From assembly GCF_001612945.1 (NCBI RefSeq), contig NZ_BDBK01000013.1:24810-88809 (forward strand): a stretch of DNA of 64,000 nt, read 5' to 3'. The notes under the pieces are model-generated. The model did no database searches. It was not told the DNA's origin and saw only the letters and a list, made by a program, of their open reading frames with translations. The translations under genes and the position numbers were made by a program. Origin of the DNA: Nocardia inohanensis NBRC 100128. GTDB taxonomy: Bacteria > Actinomycetota > Actinomycetes > Mycobacteriales > Mycobacteriaceae. This document shows positions 50,344 through 58,121 of the stretch, in pieces (position 1 is the first letter of the stretch; every line of letters starts with the position of its first letter).

Positions 50344-50757
50344 ATGCGAAGCAAGCTCATCGATGTGACCACCGGACGCCGCGAAGTGGTCTACGACCTC
50401 ACGCCGCGCTGCGCGGATTTCCTGGACGAGGTCGCGGACGGCGCGGACGGCCTGCTGCACGTCTTCGTACCGCACGCGACCGCCGGTATCGCCATCATGG
50501 AATTGGGCGCGCGCAGTGACGACGACCTGCTGGCCGCGCTGCGCGATCTGCTGCCCGCCGACGATCGCTGGCAGCATGCGCACGGATCGCGCGGGCACGG
50601 CCGATCGCATGTCATGCCCGCGCTCATCGCCCCGTATGCCACGGTCCCGGTGCTCGGCGGCCGAATGGCCTTGGGCACCTGGCAGTCCGTGGCCTTCGTC
50701 GATCTGAATATCGACAACCCGGACCGGCAGGTGCGGCTGTCCTTCCTTGCGGGATAG
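50344..50757 (+). CDS. YjbQ/UPF0047 family protein
   Basis: 137-aa single-domain protein of the YjbQ family, which has weak thiamine-phosphate synthase activity in some bacteria. The conserved HATAGIAIMELGARSDDDLL and GRMALGTWQSVAFVDLN motifs are present, with the clustered histidines (WQHAHGSRGHGRSH) that line the active site. ATG 50344 follows GGGAGG at proper spacing. Divergent from the ask-asd operon. Confidence 0.88.
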   Translation: MRSKLIDVTTGRREVVYDLTPRCADFLDEVADGADGLLHVFVPHATAGIAIMELGARSDDDLLAALRDLLPADDRWQHAHGSRGHGRSHVMPALIAPYATVPVLGGRMALGTWQSVAFVDLNIDNPDRQVRLSFLAG

Positions 50758-50774
50758 GCGGCGCGGACCTGCGC

Positions 50775-51353
50775 TCAGGCGCGGGTGAACCAGCTGACCT
50801 GGGTGCAGTTGTCGAAGCTCTTGCGATCGGTGAGCTGGAACTGGGTCGGGTTGTAGTTGCCGGCGAGGGCTTTGGTGCCGTCGCCGATGATTACGGGGTA
50901 GCTCTTGATGACCAGTTCGTCGATCTCATCCATCAGCTGGGCGGCGAGGTTGCCGCCGCCGGCGAGCCAGATGTCCTGGCCCTCTTCCTTTTTCAGGCGC
51001 TGAACCAGGGCCACCGGGTCACCGTTCACGAGTTCGACGCCGGGAGCATCGATGGCGGTCAGCGTGGACGAGACGATGTACTGCCTATTCATATGGGGAT
51101 ACGGGCTGTCGATGCCGGCCAGTTGGGCGGGTTCATAGGTGTTGCGGCCCATGATCAAGGTGTCGAAGTGTGCGGGGTGGGTGCCCTCAGCGATGCCGAA
51201 GTGCGACCACACGTGGGCCGGGAGGGTTTCCGGGTATTCGGCGGCGAGCCAGGTCCAGAAGTCGGGGGAGGCTTGGAAGGGGGCGATGTCGTGATTCGGG
51301 CCGGCGATGTAGCCGTCGAGGGACATTCCGACGAAGTAGGTGAGGTTTCGCAA
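50775..51353 (-). CDS. Dihydrofolate reductase-like (RibD-C/YyaP) protein
   Basis: 192-aa DHFR-fold reductase of the RibD C-terminal type: NLTYFVGMSLDGYIAGPNHD at the N-terminus, LIMGRNTYEPAQ, and the nucleotide motif IWLAGGGNLAAQLMDEIDEL. It is probably an NADPH reductase of unknown substrate, not folate DHFR. The start is TTG 51353 with AGGCGG before it. Divergent from a TetR with a 12-bp palindrome between them. Confidence 0.82.
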   Translation of the reverse strand: MRNLTYFVGMSLDGYIAGPNHDIAPFQASPDFWTWLAAEYPETLPAHVWSHFGIAEGTHPAHFDTLIMGRNTYEPAQLAGIDSPYPHMNRQYIVSSTLTAIDAPGVELVNGDPVALVQRLKKEEGQDIWLAGGGNLAAQLMDEIDELVIKSYPVIIGDGTKALAGNYNPTQFQLTDRKSFDNCTQVSWFTRA

Positions 51354-51371
51354 TCTTTTACCGCCTCAGCT

Positions 51372-51420
51372 GTTGTACTGTGCCTGTAGTGCTTTGAACA
51401 AGGACGAATGTAGTACTACA
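51372..51420. promoter_or_regulatory. Operator region between DHFR-like gene and tetR
   Basis: A perfect 12-bp palindrome TGTAGTACTACA (51409-51420) and two related segments, TGTTGTACTGTG (from 51372) and CTGTAGTGCTTT (from 51385), occupy 49 bp between the divergent genes. The palindrome lies 16 bp before the tetR start. Confidence 0.65.
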
Positions 51421-51435
51421 GATGGAGTGGTGTCA

Positions 51436-52026
51436 ATGGCCAGAACCAATCCCGAGCGGCGGCAGGCGCTGCTGGACGCATCGATCGAGGTCCTGGCGCG
51501 AGAAGGGGCGCGCGGGTTGACCTTTCGCGCGGTGGACAAGGAGGCGGAGGTGCCCGCGGGGACGGCCTCCAACTACTTCGCGAACCGGGACGAGCTGCTG
51601 GTGCAGACGGGGCATCGGTATTACGAGCGGTTGCTTCCGAGCCAGGAGACGATGGACAAGCTGGACGGGCCGCGGACCCGGGAGACCATCGTGGAGTTGA
51701 TGACCGAGATCGTCGAGCGCATCACCAGCTTCCGCACCGGCTATCTCGCGGTTCTCGAACTGCGCCTGGAAGCCACCCGGCGGCCGGAATTGCAAGCCTT
51801 GCTGACCGAGCGGGTGCGGGCCGATCTGGAGTTCAATATCAGCAATCATCTGGACTCCGGACTACCCGGCGACGCGGACACCGTCGTACTGCTCTATCTG
51901 GCCTTGAATTGGCTGATTCTCGAACGCCTCACGCTGCCAGGGATTTTCACGGCGGAGCGGACCGCAGAGCTGGTGCGGGTCGCGGTGGATCGGGCCATCG
52001 GAAGCGCGGCGAACCCGGTCTTGTGA
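51436..52026 (+). CDS. TetR-family regulator
   Basis: 196-aa TetR with NPERRQALLDASIEVLAREG, ARGLTFRAVDKEAEVPAGTA and SNYFANRDELLVQTGHRYYE as the DNA-binding domain and a C-terminal helical domain (YLAVLELRLEATRRPELQAL). ATG 51436 after TGGAG. Probable repressor of itself and the divergent DHFR-like gene, a common pairing in actinobacteria. Confidence 0.87.
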   Translation: MARTNPERRQALLDASIEVLAREGARGLTFRAVDKEAEVPAGTASNYFANRDELLVQTGHRYYERLLPSQETMDKLDGPRTRETIVELMTEIVERITSFRTGYLAVLELRLEATRRPELQALLTERVRADLEFNISNHLDSGLPGDADTVVLLYLALNWLILERLTLPGIFTAERTAELVRVAVDRAIGSAANPVL

Positions 52027-52057
52027 CACACATCACGATCGGCGAATAATTCGAATC

Positions 52058-52243
52058 ATGCGAGCGAATGTCGGCGATCAGCTTGTCGTGCACGGCCGGA
52101 ATGTCGGACTCCCCGATCACACCGCGGAGATCGTGGAAGTCCGTGGCGCGCACGGGGAACCGCCGTATGTGGTGCGGTTCGCCGACGGACGGGAGAGCCT
52201 GGTCTTCCCCGGACCGGACGCGGTCGTCCTACCCACTGGCTGA
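52058..52243 (+). CDS. DUF1918 small protein
   Basis: 61-aa SH3-like protein of the DUF1918 family: MRANVGDQLVVHGRNVGLPD, AEIVEVRGAHGEPPYVVRFA, and LVFPGPDAVVLP. Widespread in actinobacteria with no known function. It follows tetR by 31 bp. Confidence 0.82.
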   Translation: MRANVGDQLVVHGRNVGLPDHTAEIVEVRGAHGEPPYVVRFADGRESLVFPGPDAVVLPTG

Positions 52244-52341
52244 GACAACCAAACTTACCGGTCCGGAAGCCGCGAACCAGGCACAGTTGACTCTCAGAGC
52301 GACGCTGGTCACAATCGGCGGTCAAGGCTGGAGGGTTGGTA

Positions 52342-52902
52342 ATGCGTACTAAAACAGACCACAGGTTCGTCATCGACGTCGAACCCGATCAGGTGATGGA
52401 CGCTTTGCTCATGGTCGAGCAGCTGCCGGACTGGTCCCCCTCTTACCAGGATGTTCGCGTCGCGACCAGGGACAATCGTGGTCGCCCCAAGCGGGTGTAC
52501 ATCACCGCGTCGCCCATGGGCCGCCCCGACCGGCAGGTCGTCGAGTACTCCTGCACCGAGGAACGCGTCTCCTGGACCGTCTCCGAATCCTCCGCCGGCG
52601 CCGGCGGCAAGGGCTGGTTCGAGATCAGCGAACACCCCGAGGGCGGCACCGAGGTCTGGTACCACTCCGAGCTCTACCTGCCGATTCCCGCGCCCGGCAT
52701 GCTGCTCAAGCGCACCGCCAAGCGCGAAGGCGAGACGCTGGTGGAGAACTTCATCGCCTTCGTCGAGGACCTCACCGGCATCGAACGACTGCCCGAGGCC
52801 GAGGAAGCCGCCTACCCGGAAGCGGTCAGCTACGAACAGCCCGGCTTCTCGCGGCAACGGCCCTACACCGGCAATTTCGAACCGGGCTTCGGCACCGCCT
52901 AA
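52342..52902 (+). CDS. SRPBCC (polyketide cyclase-like) protein
   Basis: 186-aa START-like hydrophobic-ligand-binding protein: FVIDVEPDQVMDALLMVEQL, PDWSPSYQDVRVATRDNRGR, WTVSESSAGAGGKGWFEI and a long C-terminal helix (KREGETLVENFIAFVEDLT). ATG 52342 is 8 bp after GGAGGG. Mycobacteria carry several such proteins; ligand and role are unknown. Confidence 0.78.
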   Translation: MRTKTDHRFVIDVEPDQVMDALLMVEQLPDWSPSYQDVRVATRDNRGRPKRVYITASPMGRPDRQVVEYSCTEERVSWTVSESSAGAGGKGWFEISEHPEGGTEVWYHSELYLPIPAPGMLLKRTAKREGETLVENFIAFVEDLTGIERLPEAEEAAYPEAVSYEQPGFSRQRPYTGNFEPGFGTA

Positions 52903-52980
52903 GGTGGCCGACCGCTCGGTCTGATGCCGAGCGCGAACACGGCTCGCGGACACTGCCTTTCCCGAGCCGAACCGGGCAGT

Positions 52981-54198
52981 ATGTCCAACATGCCCGGAGC
53001 CAAGCGACGATCCCGAGTCGTAGCCGTCACCGAGGACGCCTCGGTAACCCAGTTGGAGCTGTTCTTCGATCTGGTGGTGGTGTTCGCCTTCACCATGGTC
53101 ACCGACCTCGCCGCGCACGAGACCACCGCGGTGAACATGCTGCGCGCCCTGCTGATCCTGCTGCTGCTGTGGTGGGGCTGGATCGCCTACTCGTGGCTCG
53201 GCAATGTGATCAAAGCCGACGAGGGGATAGCGCGGCTCGCCATCTTCGTGGCCATGGGCGCGACCTTCATCATCGCGCTCACCATTCCCGAAGCCTTCCA
53301 CGATCTGCCCGGCGGCTGGTACGCGCCGCTGGTCTTCGTCATCGCCTACCTGGTGCTGCGCTTCATTCACCTGGCCACCTTCTGGCTGGCCAGCGTGAAC
53401 GACGCCCAGCTGCGCGGTCAGGTGGTGCGCTGGGCGGCCGGCTCGCTGACCATCGCCGCGACCCTGCTGCTCGCGGGGGCGTTCGCGCACGACGGCTGGC
53501 AGATCGGACTGTGGGCGGCCGCGCTCGGCGGCGACATGCTGTGGACCATGTTCGCGGGCAACGAATGGCGGCTGAACTCGGCCAAGCACTTCGCCGAACG
53601 GTACGGGCTGATCGTCATCATCGCGCTGGGCGAATCCATCGTCTCCATCGGGATCGGGGTGTCCGGGCTGCCCATCGACTGGCCCATCGCCCTGGGATCG
53701 ATGCTGGGACTGGCCATTTCGGGCCTGCTGTGGTGGGCGTACTTCGACGTCGCGGCATTGACCGTCGAGCATCAGCTCCAGCACGCGAAGGGCGAGCGCC
53801 GCATCCAGATCGCGCGAAACTGCTACACCTACTGGCATTTTCCGATGATCGCCGGTGTCATCGCACTCTCGCTGGGGCTCAAGAAGGTGCTCAACTACGT
53901 GGGCGACGAATCGCACCACACGCTCTCCGACGCGCTGTACGGCATTCCGCTGTACGCGCTCTACGGCGGTCCGGTGGCCTATCTGCTGGCGCTGGTCGGG
54001 TTCAAGTACTACGCGACCGGCAATCTCGGTACCCAGCGGCTGGTGGCGGCGGTCGCGCTGCTGGCGTTCATCCCGGTGGCCACGGCGCTGCCCGCGCTGG
54101 CCGCGCTGGCGGTGCTGTGCGGCGTGCTGGCGGCTTTGATCGGCTGGGAGACCATCTCGCTCGCGGAGCCGCGGGAAACGATCCGGCACGGGCAGTGA
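52981..54198 (+). CDS. LtrA (low temperature requirement A) family protein
   Basis: About 405-aa membrane protein with 10-12 hydrophobic segments. The family motif QLELFFDLVVVFAFTMVTDL lies near the N-terminus, RFIHLATFWLA in the middle, and ERYGLIVIIALGESIVSIGIG is the conserved LtrA signature, followed by GLLWWAYFDVAALTVEHQLQ. The function is unknown in most bacteria. It is the intact counterpart of the frameshifted LtrA gene at 37106. Start ATG 52981 (or 52990) without a strong Shine-Dalgarno. Confidence 0.85.
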   Translation: MSNMPGAKRRSRVVAVTEDASVTQLELFFDLVVVFAFTMVTDLAAHETTAVNMLRALLILLLLWWGWIAYSWLGNVIKADEGIARLAIFVAMGATFIIALTIPEAFHDLPGGWYAPLVFVIAYLVLRFIHLATFWLASVNDAQLRGQVVRWAAGSLTIAATLLLAGAFAHDGWQIGLWAAALGGDMLWTMFAGNEWRLNSAKHFAERYGLIVIIALGESIVSIGIGVSGLPIDWPIALGSMLGLAISGLLWWAYFDVAALTVEHQLQHAKGERRIQIARNCYTYWHFPMIAGVIALSLGLKKVLNYVGDESHHTLSDALYGIPLYALYGGPVAYLLALVGFKYYATGNLGTQRLVAAVALLAFIPVATALPALAALAVLCGVLAALIGWETISLAEPRETIRHGQ

Positions 54199-54218
54199 GG
54201 CGGTCGCGCGCGGACCGC

Positions 54219-55010
54219 TCAGTCCGCGCGCGGCGTCCGGTGGTCGATGGACTCCGGCACCCGGGTCCCGGCCACCACCGCCTCGCGCATCTGATTCACG
54301 TTCTCCCGCAGCACATCCGCCACCAGTTCGTCGGTGCGCGGATCGGCCAGCACCTGGAACACGATGCGGAAGCTGGCGTCGGCGATGCCGCGAATGATGT
54401 CCTCGTGGAAGGGCAGGTAGCGAACCCGGCCCAATTGCGGGTCGGAGCGGATGAGCTCCAGCATCATCTGATCGAGCTCGGAGCGATTCTCTTCCAAGGC
54501 ATTCGCGATATTTCGGGTGTAGTGCCCGGTGCGCAACACCTCGGCGACCTCGTCCAGCACCGCCATGGTTACCGGCCGTTTGACGGCTTCCACGATCGCC
54601 CCGACCGAACGGTTCACCACGGCCGCCGTCACCCGGTCGCCGAGCGCGCGATCGACCACCCGGCCCAGCCGCACCGCGATCACCACGATCCGCAACAGCC
54701 GGAAGCCGCGGAAGAACGGGCTGGTCACCGGGATCATGCCGAGGACCTCGTACCAATAGATGAACGGGAAGGTCCAGCTCCACCCGGCACGACGCCAGCG
54801 CGCCGCGAACTCCACCGCGAAGATCGCGCAGATGGCGTAGTCGATCACCCGGATGGTCCGGTAGGTGTGACCCGACACCGGGAAGAATGTCACCCAGACC
54901 ACCAGGGCCACCGACACGATCGCCAAACCGAGCATGGCGAAATCCGTCCACAGCACGGGCGGCTTGCGCGGGAACTCGTCGTCGACGTCCGGCTCGCTGG
55001 TCACGGTCAT
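54219..55010 (-). CDS. Ion-channel-like membrane protein
   Basis: 263 aa with a voltage-gated-ion-channel-type N-terminal part: four hydrophobic segments (LWTDFAMLGLAIVSVALVVW, RVIDYAICAIFAVEFAARWR, FPFIYWYEVLGMIPV, FFRGFRLLRIVVIAVRLGRV), the last an S4-like helix with regularly spaced arginines. No pore loop with GYG is visible, so it resembles an isolated voltage-sensor-like domain with a long cytoplasmic tail (EVLRTGHYTRNIANALEENR). ATG 55010 follows GGGGTCGAGG. Conduction is not assured. Confidence 0.72.
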   Translation of the reverse strand: MTVTSEPDVDDEFPRKPPVLWTDFAMLGLAIVSVALVVWVTFFPVSGHTYRTIRVIDYAICAIFAVEFAARWRRAGWSWTFPFIYWYEVLGMIPVTSPFFRGFRLLRIVVIAVRLGRVVDRALGDRVTAAVVNRSVGAIVEAVKRPVTMAVLDEVAEVLRTGHYTRNIANALEENRSELDQMMLELIRSDPQLGRVRYLPFHEDIIRGIADASFRIVFQVLADPRTDELVADVLRENVNQMREAVVAGTRVPESIDHRTPRAD

Positions 55011-55085
55011 CCTCGACCCCTTCCACATTTCACAGATTCGCCAGAGTAGTAGCCCAGCCTTAACCGTGGATGTGGCATTTTCGAG

Positions 55086-55120
55086 GTATTACCCCTGCGG
55101 GTATTCCACAGGGGTAATAC
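55086..55120. promoter_or_regulatory. 10-bp-arm inverted repeat
   Basis: GTATTACCCC and GGGGTAATAC flank a 15-nt centre. It lies 19 bp beyond the end of the cholesterol-oxidase-like gene and 76 bp before the ion-channel-like start, so it may be a terminator of the first or an operator of the second. Confidence 0.45.
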
Positions 55121-55139
55121 ACAGGGGGTTGGGGATAAC

Positions 55140-56765
55140 TCAGCGACCTGCGCGAATGATGGCCTCGATATTACGTTCCGCGATGGCTGTGATGGTCAGC
55201 GAAGGGTTCGCGGTGGCCGTGCTGCCCGGAATACCCGCGCCGTCCATGACATACAGCCCCGGATGCCCGTGCACGCGGCCGTAGCCGTCGGTGGCCCGGC
55301 CCAGCACCGCGCCGCCGAGCGGATGCGCGGTGAAGAAGCCTTGCGCGTCATAGGCGATCGGGGTGTATTCGACCACCGAACCGCCACGCTCGGCGATCTT
55401 GTGATCCACTTCGCGCGCGGCCGCCACCACCTGATCCCGTGCGGCCCGGTTCCAGGACAGGCCGACCGAATTGCCGGCGCGGTCGTAGCCGAAGCGGGCG
55501 CGGGCCGGATCGAGGACCATGCCGAGCGAGGCGATGGCCGCCATATCCACGGGAATGCCCGGGACATACCAGCTTTCGAGAGTGAGCGGCATACCGGAAT
55601 CGTCGAAGATGCGGCTGGCGCTGGGGACGCCGCCGCCGGTGGCGGCCAAACCGGTGGAGCCGCGAGCCAGCACCACATCGCCATTGGTGCCCCAGCCTTC
55701 ACCGACATGCTCGTTGAGATTGCGCAGCGCGCCGGTGGCCTGGGCGCGCACCAGCAGCTCCGAGGTGCCGACCGAGCCCGCGCCGAGGAAGAGCTTGTCG
55801 CAGGTGAGGGTGCGGGTCGCGAGGATCTGCCCGGCGGGCGACAGCTTGGTCACCGTCACCACGTACCGGCCGCCGTCCTGCGCGATCGAATCCACCCGAT
55901 GGCCCGGGTAGATGACCGTATTGCCGGTGGCTTCGGCGTAGCGCAGATAGTTCTGGTTCAGGTCGAACTTGGCGCCGTTGGAATTGCCGAGGTTGCTGCG
56001 CGAGGCGGTGGCCGAGGCCCGCGAGGTGCCCGCCAGTTCGGCGCGGATCACATCCCAGTTGAAGATCGAGTCATTGGCCTGCGGTTGGTAACCCGCCGCG
56101 CGCACCTGCTGATCCCAGATCCGCGAATGCGCGAACGGGGCCGAGTTGTAGATGTCGCCGGGCATCGTGCTGAGCCGCAACATATCCCGGACCCGCGGGT
56201 AGTAGACGGCGTCGAGCTCGTCGTATCCGACCACGCCGCCGAACACCGAATCGAACAGATGCTTCGGCGGGGCCACCATCGCGCCGGTGAAGATGACCGA
56301 CCCGCCGCCGACCGCGGCCGCCCGCCACACATCGATGCCCGGGAACTCGGTAACGTCCAGCACCCCACCGAAACTCGCGAACGGCATGGTCACCTTGGTG
56401 ACGCCGGTGAAATTGGTGCGATGCCAGAACCCGCGCCCGTCCGGCAGATCGTCCCCGGTGAAGATCTCCCGATTCGGATCGTTCGGCCACCGCGACCCGC
56501 GCTCCAGCACGGTGGTCCGCACCCCGGCCTCCCCCAGCCGCAACGCGGTGACCGCGGCGCCGAACCCGGACCCGATCACGATCGCCTCGGTGTGCTCCGG
56601 CGGATCCGCCAGCGGCGCAAAGATTTCCGGCACCCACGACTGGAACAGCGCGTTCCACAAAACATCCGCCGACGCCGTCCCAGCGCCGCGCAAGGCAGCT
56701 CCGGACCCGACGCCCGCCAGCAAAGCCGCCAAACCGGCAGCCTTGAACACGGCGCGCCTGCGCAA
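55140..56765 (-). CDS. Cholesterol oxidase-like secreted FAD enzyme
   Basis: 541-aa GMC-family flavoprotein with a twin-arginine signal (RRRAVFKAAGLAALLAGVGS). FAD motif EAIVIGSGFGAAVTALRLGE and LERGSRWP, then AVGGGSVIFTGAMV. The C-terminal active site follows class I cholesterol oxidases: TAHPLGGAVLGRATDGYGRV (His) and GSTATANPSLTITAIAERNI (Asn). It would oxidise 3-beta-hydroxysterols to 3-keto-4-ene products outside the cell, producing peroxide. The start is TTG 56765, 8 bp after GGAGG. No KstR box is seen before it; a 13-bp inverted repeat lies in the shared promoter. Confidence 0.82.
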   Translation of the reverse strand: MRRRAVFKAAGLAALLAGVGSGAALRGAGTASADVLWNALFQSWVPEIFAPLADPPEHTEAIVIGSGFGAAVTALRLGEAGVRTTVLERGSRWPNDPNREIFTGDDLPDGRGFWHRTNFTGVTKVTMPFASFGGVLDVTEFPGIDVWRAAAVGGGSVIFTGAMVAPPKHLFDSVFGGVVGYDELDAVYYPRVRDMLRLSTMPGDIYNSAPFAHSRIWDQQVRAAGYQPQANDSIFNWDVIRAELAGTSRASATASRSNLGNSNGAKFDLNQNYLRYAEATGNTVIYPGHRVDSIAQDGGRYVVTVTKLSPAGQILATRTLTCDKLFLGAGSVGTSELLVRAQATGALRNLNEHVGEGWGTNGDVVLARGSTGLAATGGGVPSASRIFDDSGMPLTLESWYVPGIPVDMAAIASLGMVLDPARARFGYDRAGNSVGLSWNRAARDQVVAAAREVDHKIAERGGSVVEYTPIAYDAQGFFTAHPLGGAVLGRATDGYGRVHGHPGLYVMDGAGIPGSTATANPSLTITAIAERNIEAIIRAGR

Positions 56766-56844
56766 CCGGCCACCTCCCTCATCACGTAATGGCCGCGCGC
56801 GAGCTTAGCCGCCGGTGAGGATCCCCTCAACACCTACGTGGGAC

Positions 56845-56857
56845 CTCACAGTGTGAG
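56845..56857. promoter_or_regulatory. Small inverted repeat in divergent promoter
   Basis: CTCACA-G-TGTGAG, a perfect 6+1+6 inverted repeat, lies 80 bp before the cholesterol-oxidase-like start and 38 bp before the divergent membrane protein start. Confidence 0.35.
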
Positions 56858-56894
56858 AGGTTGTGCCGAACATCTTTTCGGAGGGGAACGCGTA

Positions 56895-57407
56895 ATGAGC
56901 ACAACGGACAGCACGTCGGCGGCGGAGTACGAGGAGGCCGGATATCCGGTGCAGGAGGTGCCGGAGCAGCGCCGGGCCCGCGGGTTCACCGCCTTGCCCG
57001 CCGGCATTCTCGCGATGGTGTTCGGGATCCTGGGCGTCATGGTCCCGGTCGCGCACATCGCGGATCCGAACACGGAATTCACCGATGCGCTCATCCTGAT
57101 CGACAGCATCATGGCGGCGTTCTTCACGATCTATCTGATCGGCGGCATGCTACTGCTGATCCATCGCTCCACCGGCCGCTACCTGCTGATCGCCAACACC
57201 GTTCTGGTCCTGGTCGGGACCGCGGTCTCCTACCTGCGCGGCACCGAGAGCTCGAATCCGCTGTGGACGAATCTGCTCATCGACGGCGTTGTGCTGCTGA
57301 TCGGCGTGCTGGCCGCAGTGCCCGCCACCGGCCGCTGGATCGCGGCCGGGCGGGCGGCACGGCAAGCCTCCGTCGTCAGCGACGCGGAGGTCGTACCGCA
57401 GAACTGA
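56895..57407 (+). CDS. Small integral membrane protein
   Basis: 170 aa. After an acidic cytoplasmic start of 30 residues come four hydrophobic segments (TALPAGILAMVFGILGVMVP, LILIDSIMAAFFTIYLIGGM, LLIANTVLVLVGTAVSYL, LLIDGVVLLIGVLAAVPATG). No family is recognised. ATG 56895 follows GGAGGGGAA. Convergent with the GatD gene, 3 bp apart. Confidence 0.72.
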   Translation: MSTTDSTSAAEYEEAGYPVQEVPEQRRARGFTALPAGILAMVFGILGVMVPVAHIADPNTEFTDALILIDSIMAAFFTIYLIGGMLLLIHRSTGRYLLIANTVLVLVGTAVSYLRGTESSNPLWTNLLIDGVVLLIGVLAAVPATGRWIAAGRAARQASVVSDAEVVPQN

Positions 57408-57410
57408 GGG

Positions 57411-58121
57411 TCAGGCGCGGAGGCGTTCGCGGCGGAGCTGCTCCACCTCTGGAAGGTTGAGGGGGGCAAGGGAATCTACGCCGAGAGCTCGGGACAGGAG
57501 GAGGTCGGCGAGTTCGGGGTTGCGGGCCAGGGCGGGGCCGTGCATGTAGGTGCCGATGACGGAGCCTTGGACTACGCCTTCGAGGTTGTCGCCCACGCCG
57601 TTGCCCACGCCCTTGGTGACGCGGGCCAGGCCGGTGGCTTCGCCGCCGAGTTTGGTTCCGCCGCGGTGGTTTTCGAAGCCGGTGAGGGGCTGGGAGAGGC
57701 CGGGGATGATGGGCTGGGTGGCGACCTCGCCGATGGCTCGCTTCTCCTGGGGGGAGGTGGTGACGTCGATCAGGCCGACGCCGTCCACCCGCTCGCCCGA
57801 AGAGGTTTCGTACCAGTGGCCGAGGACCTGGATGGCGGCGCAGATGGCGAGAACCGGAGCGCCGCGACCGGCGGCCTCCTGCATGCCGGGGTAGCGCTGG
57901 AGGTGGCGGGTGGCCAGGCGCTGGGCCGAGTCCTCCGCACCGCCGAGGGTGTAGATGTCCAGGGAGGCGGGAACCTCGTCCTGCAAGGTGATCTCGACGA
58001 TTTCGGCGTCGTAACCGCGCATGCGGGCACGCTGGCGCAGCACCAGGGCATTGCCGCCGTCACCGTAGGTGCCCATCACGTCGGGCAGCACCAGGCCGAT
58101 CCGGATGGTCGATTCGTTCAT
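57411..58121 (-). CDS. gatD: GatD glutamine amidotransferase (lipid II amidation)
   Basis: 236-aa class I glutaminase that supplies ammonia to MurT for amidation of D-glutamate in lipid II. RIGLVLPDVMGTYGDGGNAL at the N-terminus, YTLGGAEDSAQ, the nucleophile in VLAICAAIQVLGHWYE (Cys near residue 94), GFENHRGGT and the catalytic His in VIGTYMHGPALARNPELAD. Start overlaps the murT stop (ATGA), so the two subunits are made together. Confidence 0.92.
   Translation of the reverse strand: MNESTIRIGLVLPDVMGTYGDGGNALVLRQRARMRGYDAEIVEITLQDEVPASLDIYTLGGAEDSAQRLATRHLQRYPGMQEAAGRGAPVLAICAAIQVLGHWYETSSGERVDGVGLIDVTTSPQEKRAIGEVATQPIIPGLSQPLTGFENHRGGTKLGGEATGLARVTKGVGNGVGDNLEGVVQGSVIGTYMHGPALARNPELADLLLSRALGVDSLAPLNLPEVEQLRRERLRA

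Noticed and set aside
52309..55026. 905-aa minus-strand ORF
   Set aside because: It lies opposite the SRPBCC and LtrA genes and across the ion-channel gene in another frame; the translation is Arg/Gly/Asp-rich without domains, a shadow caused by high GC.
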